From an uncultured Prevotella sp. (lineage in GTDB: Bacteria > Bacteroidota > Bacteroidia > Bacteroidales > Bacteroidaceae), in the NCBI GenBank assembly GCA_958369755.1, contig CATXJC010000033.1, positions 1 to 20,315 of the forward strand: a DNA stretch of 20,315 nucleotides. The letters run 5' to 3'. The first letter of the stretch is position 1. Every line of letters starts with the position of its first letter. The notes under the pieces are model-generated. The model ran no database searches. It was not told the DNA's origin and saw only the letters and a program-made list of their open reading frames with translations. A program made the translations under genes and the position numbers. Positions 14,208 to 20,315 of the stretch are shown one piece after another.

Positions 14208-14978
14208 TTATCTCTTGAACTTGAATATGCTTTTGCTCATCATTTCATAAATCTGCTGTAGTTCTGGCTGTTTTTCAAGAAGTTGCATTTGTTTCTCCAT
14301 TACGTTCCGATCATTACGAATAGCCGGTCCTGTCTGCACTTCAGCTGCCGAATGCGAAGAAGCCTTGTCCATAGTTTCCATAACCAGAGGACGGAGAACA
14401 CTGCCAGGAATGTGATGATTTTCGAGAATCTGCTGACCTATAGCTACGCAATGATTCGCAAAATTACAAGCAAAAACAGCTGACAGGTGCAGATACTTAC
14501 GATTATCAGAATCCAATTCATAGACACTACGAGAAATCTGTTCTGCCAACCTCTTCAGGAAAGAAGTTTCGAAAGCACCACATCCCTCAATGAAAATAGG
14601 AATATTTTCGAATGCAACCTTTTTATCTTTCGTAAATGTCTGCATCGGATAAAATACGCCATAATGACGAGCATAATCTTTGAAAACATCCATCGGCATG
14701 GAACCAGCTGTATGAACAAACATCTTATCTTCTCTTCCTTTGCACAGTTCAGGAATAAGCATTTCAAGCGCATCATCCTTCACTGAAACGATGTACAAAT
14801 CTGCATCACAGACCACCTTACTCATCTCATTGACAGGCTCACAATTCACCTTCTCAGCCAATAGAGAGGCCGACTCCCTAGTTCTACTGAAAACATGCAC
14901 AATCTGATGTTCTGATTGCGATATTTCGAGCGCAAGATTGGTAGCAAGATTACCTGCCCCAATAAACACTATTTTCAT
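14208..14978 (-). CDS. DUF2520 Rossmann-fold oxidoreductase-like protein
   Basis: The product is 256 residues. The N-terminus is a Rossmann nucleotide-binding fold (MKIVFIGAGNLATNLALEI, glycine motif GAGNLA at 7-12) resembling pyrroline-5-carboxylate reductase and F420/NADP oxidoreductases. Next come VFSRTRESA, DLYIVSVKDDAL and HTAGSMPMDVF (about 90-100). The family-typical GVFYPMQTFTKDK (about 107-119) is followed by a helical C-terminal domain (HLSAVFACNFANHCVAIGQQIL). The reaction is not known for this family; NAD(P) binding is inferred from the fold. It is the first gene of the set with kdsC and maf. The TATTTTTG box at 15018-15011 is a probable -7 element. Confidence 0.88.
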   Translation of the reverse strand: MKIVFIGAGNLATNLALEISQSEHQIVHVFSRTRESASLLAEKVNCEPVNEMSKVVCDADLYIVSVKDDALEMLIPELCKGREDKMFVHTAGSMPMDVFKDYARHYGVFYPMQTFTKDKKVAFENIPIFIEGCGAFETSFLKRLAEQISRSVYELDSDNRKYLHLSAVFACNFANHCVAIGQQILENHHIPGSVLRPLVMETMDKASSHSAAEVQTGPAIRNDRNVMEKQMQLLEKQPELQQIYEMMSKSIFKFKR

Positions 14979-15010
14979 ACGTAATTTTGTTTAAAGTTCT
15001 ACTTTTTATG

Positions 15011-15018
15011 CAAAAATA
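15011..15018 (-). promoter_or_regulatory. -7 element upstream of the DUF2520 gene
   Basis: TATTTTTG on the minus strand fits TAnnTTTG, about 33 nt before the ATG at 14978. No good -33 element is visible, so it is tentative. Confidence 0.45.
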
Positions 15019-15048
15019 CTAAAAAATAACGATAGAGAAGCCCTTTTT

Positions 15049-15080
15049 CTTGCTTTTTTATGATAAATTTATTATTTTTG
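15049..15080 (+). promoter_or_regulatory. Probable promoter of the GNAT/FemAB-like gene
   Basis: TATTTTTG (15073-15080), with CTTG (15049-15052) 20 nt upstream as an imperfect -33 element. It overlaps the most upstream possible TTG start, which argues against that start. Confidence 0.5.
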
Positions 15081-15085
15081 CCTTC

Positions 15086-16060
15086 GTGAGAAAATATGAA
15101 GTAGAAATATATGGTAAACTGGAAGAAATGCCGCATTTATTGGAAGGCGACTTTTTTCATAGCTTGGAGCTTTTTCAGATTCTTGAAAAAACACCCGGCA
15201 TAACCCCTTTTATGGCTGTCGCCACACAGGAGAATAAGGTGGTAGGACAAATGCTCGTCATCCTCTATCACCGCAAATCTTTATTTCCACCTTATTTATA
15301 TACGCACGCGCACGCGTATGGAGAGGGATTTTATGCACCCGATGCTGAACAGAATGCTATTTTCCCATTGTTACTCCGCAGCCTAACTATCCACTTACAC
15401 AAACGACTCTGCTTTTACATCGAGTTCTCCCGAATGAGTAAAAAGATGCTGGGTTACCGGGAATTCAGAAAATTGGGCTATGTACCTATTGCCTGGCAAG
15501 AGATACATAACTCCCTACACAGCAAACTTCCCCAAGAGCGACTCTCAGACAAACAAATTGCTATGATTGAAAAAATGAAGAAAAAGGGAATAAGTTGTAG
15601 AGAGGCAACTTCACCCGAAGACATCCATCGTTATCACCAGTTGCTCAAAAATTATTATCGGCTGAAAATTCGCCGTTTTGTTCCTGACGAAACATTCTTT
15701 CAGAAACTGAGTACAAGTAGTAATGCCAGAAACGTCATCATCACCTATAAGGACAAAGTGATTGGCGGCTATACCTGCATCTACAACCAAGGCAATGCCT
15801 TTCTTTGGTTTTCTGCATTCAAGAGAAAGACTTACATCCATCTGCATCCGGACACAATGACCATCTGGCAAGCACTCTCTGATGCACAGGAGCAGGATGC
15901 CCAACACCTCCACTTTATGGACGCAGGACTTCCGCTTAAGAATAATCTCTACCGTGAATTCATTCTCGGTTTCGGAGGCAAACCTGTTACCAAGTTTCGC
16001 TGGTTCCGCTTCTATCCAAAAGTTATAAACCTGCTCCTCCACTGGCTATACAAGGATTAA
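15086..16060 (+). CDS. GNAT/FemAB-like acyltransferase
   Basis: A protein of about 324 residues with two tandem GNAT-like halves, as in FemAB-type transferases. The N-terminal half contains LLEGDFFHSLELFQILEKTPG, PFMAVATQENKVVGQMLV and IEFSRMSKKMLGYREFRKLGY. The C-terminal half contains FFQKLSTSSNARNVIITYKDKVIGGYTCIY, FLWFSAFKRKTY and HFMDAGLP followed by FGGKPVTKFRWFRFYP. FemAB-like enzymes add amino acids or acyl groups to cell-surface molecules; the substrate here is unknown. The start is uncertain. A TTG at 15050 overlaps the promoter box. A GTG at 15086 would be leaderless. The ATG at 15128 has GGAAG 4 nt upstream but trims residues. I give the GTG as the middle option. Confidence 0.78.
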   Translation: MRKYEVEIYGKLEEMPHLLEGDFFHSLELFQILEKTPGITPFMAVATQENKVVGQMLVILYHRKSLFPPYLYTHAHAYGEGFYAPDAEQNAIFPLLLRSLTIHLHKRLCFYIEFSRMSKKMLGYREFRKLGYVPIAWQEIHNSLHSKLPQERLSDKQIAMIEKMKKKGISCREATSPEDIHRYHQLLKNYYRLKIRRFVPDETFFQKLSTSSNARNVIITYKDKVIGGYTCIYNQGNAFLWFSAFKRKTYIHLHPDTMTIWQALSDAQEQDAQHLHFMDAGLPLKNNLYREFILGFGGKPVTKFRWFRFYPKVINLLLHWLYKD

Positions 16061-16118
16061 GAAAAAGAGGTTCCGTGAGCCTATATAAAGCATCTCCGAA
16101 ACCTCTTTCTCTTTTTTA
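16061..16118. terminator. Terminator between the convergent acyltransferase and tetR genes
   Basis: GAAAAAGAGGTT (16061-16072) pairs imperfectly with AACCTCTTTCTC (16100-16111). An inner GAG/CTC helix and a long loop are present. The plus side ends in a run of six T (16112-16117), and the A-rich left arm may also serve the minus-strand gene ending at 16174. Confidence 0.75.
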
Positions 16119-16173
16119 AGCGTAATTACACATACGCTCAAAAAGTACATTTTGTATATTAAAGCCAACGCCT

Positions 16174-16791
16174 CTACTCTTTCAAAGCACGGTCTAGCTG
16201 CTCCAAGCCGCGCTCTGTACAGAATCCCCGAATCAGGCACAAAATATAATTGTCGTATATCTCCTGCATCGAATGAACACGATAGAGCTGATGATGCATG
16301 ATTTCCTCCATCATTACATGTCCTATGTCCATAACAACATTGAAGTCTACATCCTTACGGAAAAGCCCCTCCTTGACACCAGCCTCAAAGAAACGCACAC
16401 TCTCCTCCCGTTCATGAGCATGATTTTCCTGGAAGAATTTCACTACACGAGGCATCTTATGAACCTCCTCATAAAAAAGAACGCCCACCATCCCATTGCG
16501 CTCCATCTGCAATTTATAGACATAGCTGATAATATCTATCACATTCTTCGCTTGGGTCTTGGCGAAATTCTCTAACTTCGAACGATTTTCTTCTAGCTGA
16601 CGCATCATACCAGCAAGCAACAATTCTTCTTTGTCACCGAAAATCTCGTACACAGTTCTCTTAGACACATGAAGTCCCTGTGAGATTTCATCCATCTTGA
16701 CAGCTTTTACCCCACGCTTATAGAATTCAGGCATCGCATAAGAGATGATTCTGTCTTTCAGTTCTTGTCTATATTGATTGATTTCTGCCAT
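16174..16791 (-). CDS. TetR/AcrR-family transcriptional regulator
   Basis: The product is 205 residues from the ATG at 16791 (MAEINQYRQELKDRIISYAMP). The N-terminal TetR DNA-binding domain has FYKRGVKAVKMDEISQGLHVSKRTVYEIFGDKEELL, in which ISQGLHVSKRTVYEIF is the helix-turn-helix. The remaining 150 residues or so are a helical ligand/dimer domain with no named ligand. A start at 16839 would add a Phe/Leu-rich translation of the promoter area and is rejected. The gene is divergent from maeB, and the intergenic inverted repeat at 16816-16880 is a candidate operator for one or both genes. What it senses is not known. Confidence 0.9.
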   Translation of the reverse strand: MAEINQYRQELKDRIISYAMPEFYKRGVKAVKMDEISQGLHVSKRTVYEIFGDKEELLLAGMMRQLEENRSKLENFAKTQAKNVIDIISYVYKLQMERNGMVGVLFYEEVHKMPRVVKFFQENHAHEREESVRFFEAGVKEGLFRKDVDFNVVMDIGHVMMEEIMHHQLYRVHSMQEIYDNYILCLIRGFCTERGLEQLDRALKE

Positions 16792-16815
16792 TTTACTTGT
16801 TTGAAGACTATTTTT

Positions 16816-16880
16816 GTGCAAAGATACAAAAAAAATCAAAAAACCATTCTTTTTTACTAAGTTTTTTTGTACCTTTGCAC
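16816..16880. promoter_or_regulatory. Mirror-image divergent promoter region between tetR and maeB
   Basis: GTGCAAAGATACAAAAAAA (16816-16834) is repeated inverted at 16862-16880 as TTTTTTTGTACCTTTGCAC, with one mismatch in 19. Each arm carries a perfect -7 box: TATCTTTG (16826-16819, minus strand) and TACCTTTG (16870-16877, plus strand). Clear -33 boxes are not seen. The symmetry suits a dimeric regulator such as the adjacent TetR protein. Confidence 0.7.
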
Positions 16881-16950
16881 AAACTTTTAAATTTCGTGCG
16901 AAAAATCCACGAATATGAAAGAAAAATAAACTTTAAACCAATATATTGTT

Positions 16951-19239
16951 ATGGTAAAAATTACAAAAGAGGCGGCTTTAAGTTATCACGAGACTGGCCG
17001 TCCTGGCAAGATTGAGGTTAAGCCAACAAAACCTTATCACACACAAACGGATCTGAGCCTTGCTTATTCTCCTGGCGTGGCATTCCCATGTCTTGAGATC
17101 CAGCAGAACCCAGACGATGCATACAAGTATACTGACAAGGGTAACCTGGTTGCTGTTATCAGTAATGGTACAGCAGTGCTCGGACTTGGCGATATCGGTG
17201 CCATGAGCGGAAAGCCAGTGATGGAAGGTAAGGGATTGCTTTTCAAGATTTACGGTGGTGTGGATGTCTTCGATATCGAAATCGATGAAAAAGACCCAGA
17301 AAAGTTCTGTGAAACCGTAGAGAAAATCGCTCCTACATTTGGTGGAATCAACTTGGAGGACATCAAGGCACCTCAATGTTTCTACATCGAGGAACGCCTG
17401 AAAAGAACTCTCGATATCCCTGTAATGCACGATGACCAGCATGGTACTGCTATCATCTCTGCAGCAGGCTTGAAGAACGCTCTTGAGGTAGCTGGCAAGA
17501 ACATTGCCGATGTAAAGATTGTCGTAAATGGTGCTGGTGCAGCTGCTATCAGCTGTACAAAACTCTACGTAGCGCTAGGTGCACAGGTAAAGAACATCGT
17601 TATGCTCGACTCTAAGGGTGTCATTACCAGCGACCGCGAAAATCTGACAGAGCAGAAAAAGCTCTTTGCAACAGACCGCCGCGATGTCCATACACTCGAA
17701 GAGGCTGTGAAAGGCGCCGATGTATTCGTAGGACTCAGCAAGGGTAACGTGCTCTCCAAGGATATGATTCGTTCTATGGCAGACAACCCTATCGTTTTCG
17801 CTCTTGCTAATCCAGTACCTGAGATCAGCTACGAGGACGCTATGGACAGCCGCCCTGACGTATTGATGTCAACTGGCCGTTCAGATTATCCTAACCAGAT
17901 TAACAATGTAATCGGTTTCCCATACATCTTCCGTGGTGCACTCGATGTTCACGCCCGTGCTATCAACGAAGAAATGAAGATGGCTGCTGTTCATGCAATT
18001 GCCGATTTGGCTAAGCAGCCGGTTCCTGATGTAGTAAACGATGTTTACCACGTTAACGACCTTACATTCGGTCCTAAATACTTCATTCCGAAACCTGTAG
18101 ATCCACGTTTGATTACAGAAGTTTCTGCTGCCGTAGCTAAGGCTGCAATGGAAAGTGGTGTGGCTCGCACCACTATCACAGACTGGGAGAAGTACAAGCA
18201 GGATTTGCGCCAGCTGCTTGGTCAGGAGACCAAACTGACCCGCAAGCTCCACGATACAGCGCGCCTTCACCCACAGCGTGTAGTATTCGCTGAAGGTGGC
18301 AACCCAACTATGCTGAAGGCTGCAGTCCAGGCAAAGCAAGAGGGTATCTGCCAGCCAATCCTGTTGGGTAACCCTGACCGTCTGAACCGTGTTGCTAGCC
18401 GTTTGAAACTTGACCTTTCAGATATTGAGATTGTAGATATGCGTGCCGATAACGAACAGGGCCGCCGTGCTAAGTTTGCCAAGCATCTGGCAGAGAAGCG
18501 TGCTCGCGAGGGCTACAGTTTCGAGGAAGCTTATGATAAAATGTACGAGCGCAACTACTTCGGTATGTCAATGGTAGAACAGGGTGATGCTGACGCATTC
18601 ATCACTGGTCTTTACACAAAGTACAGCAATACTATTAAGGTGGCAAAAGATGTAATTGGAATCCGTGAGCCATATAAGACTTTCGGTACCATGCATATCC
18701 TTAACACCCAGAAGGGTATTTATTATATCGCAGATACGCTCATCAACCGCCACCCAGACGAAGATGTGCTGATCGATGTTGCCAAGCTGTCTGCAGGTAC
18801 AGTGAAGTTCTTCAACGAAGAGCCGGTTATGGCCATGTTAAGCTACTCTAACTTCGGTACAGACAATATTGGCTCACCTGTTAAGGTAAAGAAAGCCGTT
18901 GCTGAGATGCAGAAGGAGTTCCCTGAACTCGCTATCGATGGTGAGATGCAGGTAAACTATGCACTCAACAAGGATCTGCGCGATGAGAAGTATCCATTCT
19001 CCCGCCTCAAGGGCAAAGACGTCAACACTTTGGTGTTCCCTAACTTGAGTAGCGCCAATGGTGCATACAAACTTCTCCAGGGTTTGAATCCTGAAGCAGA
19101 GATTATCGGCCCTATCCAGATGGGATTGAATAAGCCTATCCACTTCACTGACTCAGAAAGTAGTGTACAGGATATCGTAAACATCACAGCAGTAGCTGTC
19201 ATTGATGCTTACGTAGAGAAAATCAAGAAGCAGAAGTAA
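16951..19239 (+). CDS. maeB: NADP-dependent malic enzyme fused to phosphotransacetylase domain
   Basis: Malic enzyme oxidatively decarboxylates malate to pyruvate, making NAD(P)H, and links the C4 and C3 pools in the cytoplasm. The product is 762 residues, the usual MaeB length. The N-terminal malic domain (1 to about 165) has LAYSPGVAFPC with Y39, GKGLLFKIYGGVDVFDIE with K94, the metal site GGINLEDIKAP (131-141, E136/D137), and HDDQHGTA (160-167). The Rossmann domain follows (IVVNGAGAAAI at 190-200, FALANPVPEIS). From about 430 to the end is a phosphotransacetylase-like domain (VVFAEGGNPTML to ITAVAVIDAYVEK). In related enzymes that domain is usually regulatory, binding acetyl-CoA, rather than catalytic. 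The gene has a leader of about 70 nt and its own terminator. Confidence 0.96.
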   Translation: MVKITKEAALSYHETGRPGKIEVKPTKPYHTQTDLSLAYSPGVAFPCLEIQQNPDDAYKYTDKGNLVAVISNGTAVLGLGDIGAMSGKPVMEGKGLLFKIYGGVDVFDIEIDEKDPEKFCETVEKIAPTFGGINLEDIKAPQCFYIEERLKRTLDIPVMHDDQHGTAIISAAGLKNALEVAGKNIADVKIVVNGAGAAAISCTKLYVALGAQVKNIVMLDSKGVITSDRENLTEQKKLFATDRRDVHTLEEAVKGADVFVGLSKGNVLSKDMIRSMADNPIVFALANPVPEISYEDAMDSRPDVLMSTGRSDYPNQINNVIGFPYIFRGALDVHARAINEEMKMAAVHAIADLAKQPVPDVVNDVYHVNDLTFGPKYFIPKPVDPRLITEVSAAVAKAAMESGVARTTITDWEKYKQDLRQLLGQETKLTRKLHDTARLHPQRVVFAEGGNPTMLKAAVQAKQEGICQPILLGNPDRLNRVASRLKLDLSDIEIVDMRADNEQGRRAKFAKHLAEKRAREGYSFEEAYDKMYERNYFGMSMVEQGDADAFITGLYTKYSNTIKVAKDVIGIREPYKTFGTMHILNTQKGIYYIADTLINRHPDEDVLIDVAKLSAGTVKFFNEEPVMAMLSYSNFGTDNIGSPVKVKKAVAEMQKEFPELAIDGEMQVNYALNKDLRDEKYPFSRLKGKDVNTLVFPNLSSANGAYKLLQGLNPEAEIIGPIQMGLNKPIHFTDSESSVQDIVNITAVAVIDAYVEKIKKQK

Positions 19240-19292
19240 TCACTTCTTTTTCCTGATTCGAACAAACAGAATAAGATAATAGTATTTTCCAT

Positions 19293-19327
19293 AAACAGGT
19301 TGGCACTTCTGCGCCAACCTGTTTTTA
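19293..19327 (+). terminator. maeB terminator
   Basis: AAACAGGTTGGC (19293-19304), loop ACTTCTGC, GCCAACCTGTTT (19313-19324): a perfect 12-bp stem followed by more T. Confidence 0.93.
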
Positions 19328-19509
19328 TTTTCTCTACTTCACTACTCGTCTCGAAAGTTCGTCACTTTATACTTTTGAAGAAATCTAAACCAAAACAAAA
19401 AAAACAACAGAATTGCAATCGATTACGCAGCCTTTCTTGCTAAAATAAGTTAATTAACGCCCTTGTGCACCCACACAATTGAATTACAACAAAAATAATC
19501 AAATAAATA
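19328..19509. other. AT-rich stretch with no recognised feature
   Basis: Between the maeB terminator and the next promoter I see no coding frame, strong hairpin or repeat. Confidence 0.5.
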
Positions 19510-19541
19510 TTTGGTGATTTGAAAAAAATCGTGTATCTTTG
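19510..19541 (+). promoter_or_regulatory. Promoter of the small RNA candidate
   Basis: TTTG (19510-19513), 20 nt, TATCTTTG (19534-19541): a full Bacteroidetes consensus with no recognised gene following it. Confidence 0.75.
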
Positions 19542-19546
19542 CAGCC

Positions 19547-19636
19547 AGTTATCCTGAAAACAATCTTTTTACCTTAATGGAAACTAATACCTATTGAAGA
19601 TTTGGAGCGGTAGCCTGTGAAGGTCATCGCTTTTTT
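19547..19636 (+). ncRNA. Small RNA candidate (about 90 nt), with a 6-codon frame inside
   Basis: A consensus promoter and an intrinsic terminator bracket about 90 nt that contain no usual gene. The only ATG frame is METNTY followed by TGA (19578-19598), which could be a micro-peptide or chance. The terminator stem is AGCGGTAGCCT (19606-19616), loop GTGA, AGGTCATCGCT (19621-19631), then T6. It might be a regulatory sRNA or a remnant leader; no family is recognised. Confidence 0.55.
19606..19636 (+). terminator. Terminator of the small RNA candidate
   Basis: An 11-position stem with two G-U pairs and one mismatch, GTGA loop and six T. The GTGA loop is the same as in the terminator at 8349. Confidence 0.8.
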
Positions 19637-19730
19637 CTTTTTATACACCTCCTCCATCAAATAGCATATAGCATATATTGTCCCCAAGAAGAAAGTATAC
19701 GATTAAAAGGTAATATCACTTGAGTCGGAA

Positions 19731-19818
19731 GACTTGCTGACTGCAGTCAGCAGACCTGCCGACTATAGTGAGCAGACCTGCTGACTAGGCTCAGCAGAGC
19801 TGCTGACACTAGTCATAA
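19731..19818. repeat. 22-bp tandem repeat array A (4 units)
   Basis: Four adjacent 22-nt units begin at 19731, 19753, 19775 and 19797. They share the pattern GACyTGCyGACT, a variable middle, then sAGCA (unit 3 is GACCTGCTGACTAGGCTCAG plus CA). Unit 1 holds a perfect 18-bp palindrome (19735-19752, TGCTGACTGCAGTCAGCA). The array is GC-richer than its surroundings and not coding in phase, since 22 is not a multiple of 3. Confidence 0.85.
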
Positions 19819-19826
19819 CTATAACG

Positions 19827-19980
19827 AAGGTATCTTCTTGAACCAGAGAAGTCGTATCCTTGAACCTAAGGAGACATCTCCTTGAACCAGAGAAGACATA
19901 TCATTGAGCCAGAGGAGACATATCATTGAGCCAAAGGAGACATATCATTGAACCTACGGAAGTATATTATTGAACCCAAT
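19827..19980. repeat. 22-bp tandem repeat array B (7 units)
   Basis: Seven 22-nt units run without gaps from 19827, with starts at 19849, 19871, 19893, 19915, 19937 and 19959. The consensus is close to rAGACATATCATTGArCCwr followed by AG. The middle units are nearly identical and the ends decay, as expected of an ageing tandem duplication. The period is the same as array A, 8 bp away, although the sequence is different. Confidence 0.88.
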
Positions 19981-20096
19981 AAAGAACATTATACTATTCA
20001 CGAGTCCCTTATCTGGTAGCAAATAATCGGTATTCTTATAAAAAACAGGCTTTTCTGTTAAATCTTTCTAAAAAGCAATCTTTATTTCCCCAACAT

Positions 20097-20128
20097 TTTG
20101 TTCATATCAAAGATAATTTGTAATTTTG
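20097..20128 (+). promoter_or_regulatory. rplU promoter
   Basis: TTTG (20097-20100), 20 nt, TAATTTTG (20121-20128). The predicted start is near 20134, giving a leader of about 115 nt. Confidence 0.75.
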
Positions 20129-20133
20129 CACCC

Positions 20134-20248
20134 CGAATGCTCATGGATTGGGCAAATGTTACAGAAAAGTTTAGTTCGAAGGGGCTCAAAGAAGATCCGG
20201 CACAATGCAGGACGCCTCCCGAAGAAACCCGTTTATATAATTAATTTA
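20134..20248 (+). promoter_or_regulatory. Structured 5' leader of rplU, candidate autoregulatory element
   Basis: The leader is long for this genome. A helix joins TTCG (20175-20178) with CGAA (20220-20223) and GGGGC (20181-20185) with GCCTC (20214-20218). Inside it is a smaller hairpin (TCC, GC, loop ACAAT, GC, GGA). Ribosomal protein operons are often controlled by such leaders; binding by L21 here is inference only. Confidence 0.45.
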
Positions 20249-20315
20249 ATGTACGCAATTGTAGAAATTAACGGTCAGCAGTTCAAGGCTGAGGAGGGCA
20301 AGAAGCTCTTCGTAC
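20249..20315 (+). CDS. rplU: Ribosomal protein L21 (bL21), N-terminal part (cut by window edge)
   Basis: The ATG at 20249 opens a frame reading MYAIVEINGQQFKAEEGKKLFV to the window edge. This is the conserved N-terminus of 50S ribosomal protein bL21, which binds 23S rRNA domain I with L20. No Shine-Dalgarno is seen; the upstream bases are AT-rich, as is usual in Bacteroidetes. It has a consensus promoter and a structured leader. rpmA (L27) would be expected next, outside the window. Confidence 0.93.
   Translation, partial: MYAIVEINGQQFKAEEGKKLFV

Noticed and set aside
16046..16240. A 64-codon minus frame after the tetR gene
   Set aside because: It runs through the terminator region and overlaps the tetR 3' end in a different frame.
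19731..19980. CRISPR array
   Set aside because: Units are directly tandem with no unique spacers, and no cas genes are present.
20044..20059. Terminator AACAG/CTGTT after the 22-bp arrays
   Set aside because: The stem is only 5 bp and no clean T run follows.

Overview
The window looks like a Prevotellaceae (Bacteroidales) chromosome, most likely Prevotella/Segatella. Three things point there. Promoters follow the Bacteroidetes house-keeping pattern (TTTG, about 20 nt, TAnnTTTG), seen repeatedly with 18-21 nt spacing. Start codons mostly lack Shine-Dalgarno sequences. The gene families (a long multi-cluster RnfB, Fur next to PurA, DUF2520-KdsC-Maf, MaeB fused to phosphotransacetylase) are those usual in Bacteroidales. 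This assignment is inferred from sequence character only. No insertion sequence, phage, CRISPR array or obvious transferred island is visible. It is mainly a core-genome stretch.

Layout. 1-2011 (minus): rseC-like gene, rnfB and the start of rnfC, the head of an Rnf ion-pumping ferredoxin:NAD oxidoreductase operon with its own promoter. 2242-2691 (plus): a small acidic protein of unknown function, ending at a bidirectional terminator. 2822-6358 (minus): rarA (replication-stress AAA+ ATPase), a TRIC/UPF0126 membrane protein and a secreted GHL10-type glycoside hydrolase-like protein, probably one operon. 6489-7766 (plus): an unknown acidic-tailed protein and two small single-span membrane proteins, the last with FeoB-associated Cys-rich character. 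7973-8043: tRNA-Cys(GCA) with its own promoter and terminator. About 8185-8380: a free-standing structured RNA candidate with promoter and terminator. 8488-9480 (minus): secreted rhamnogalacturonan acetylesterase-like SGNH hydrolase with a stub of a pectinesterase-like domain. 9605-12830 (minus): fur-family regulator, purA and hisS. 12907-14978 (minus): DUF2520 oxidoreductase-like, kdsC, maf. 15086-16060 (plus): GNAT/FemAB-like acyltransferase. 16174-16791 (minus) and 16951-19239 (plus): a TetR-type regulator divergent from the bifunctional malic enzyme, separated by a symmetric promoter region. 19240-20248: about 1 kb without a recognisable protein gene, holding the maeB terminator, a small RNA candidate of about 90 nt, two adjacent tandem arrays with the same 22-bp period, and the rplU promoter and leader. 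20249-end: start of rplU (ribosomal protein L21).

How the parts fit. The genes serve membrane energetics (Rnf), carbon metabolism (malic enzyme), purine synthesis and translation (purA, hisS, tRNA-Cys, rplU), lipopolysaccharide Kdo synthesis (kdsC), genome maintenance (rarA, maf) and pectin use (acetylesterase). The most unusual material is non-coding: the structured RNA near 8.2 kb, the sRNA candidate and paired 22-bp arrays upstream of rplU, heptamer-period repeats in gaps inside operons, and the mirror-image promoter pair between tetR and maeB.
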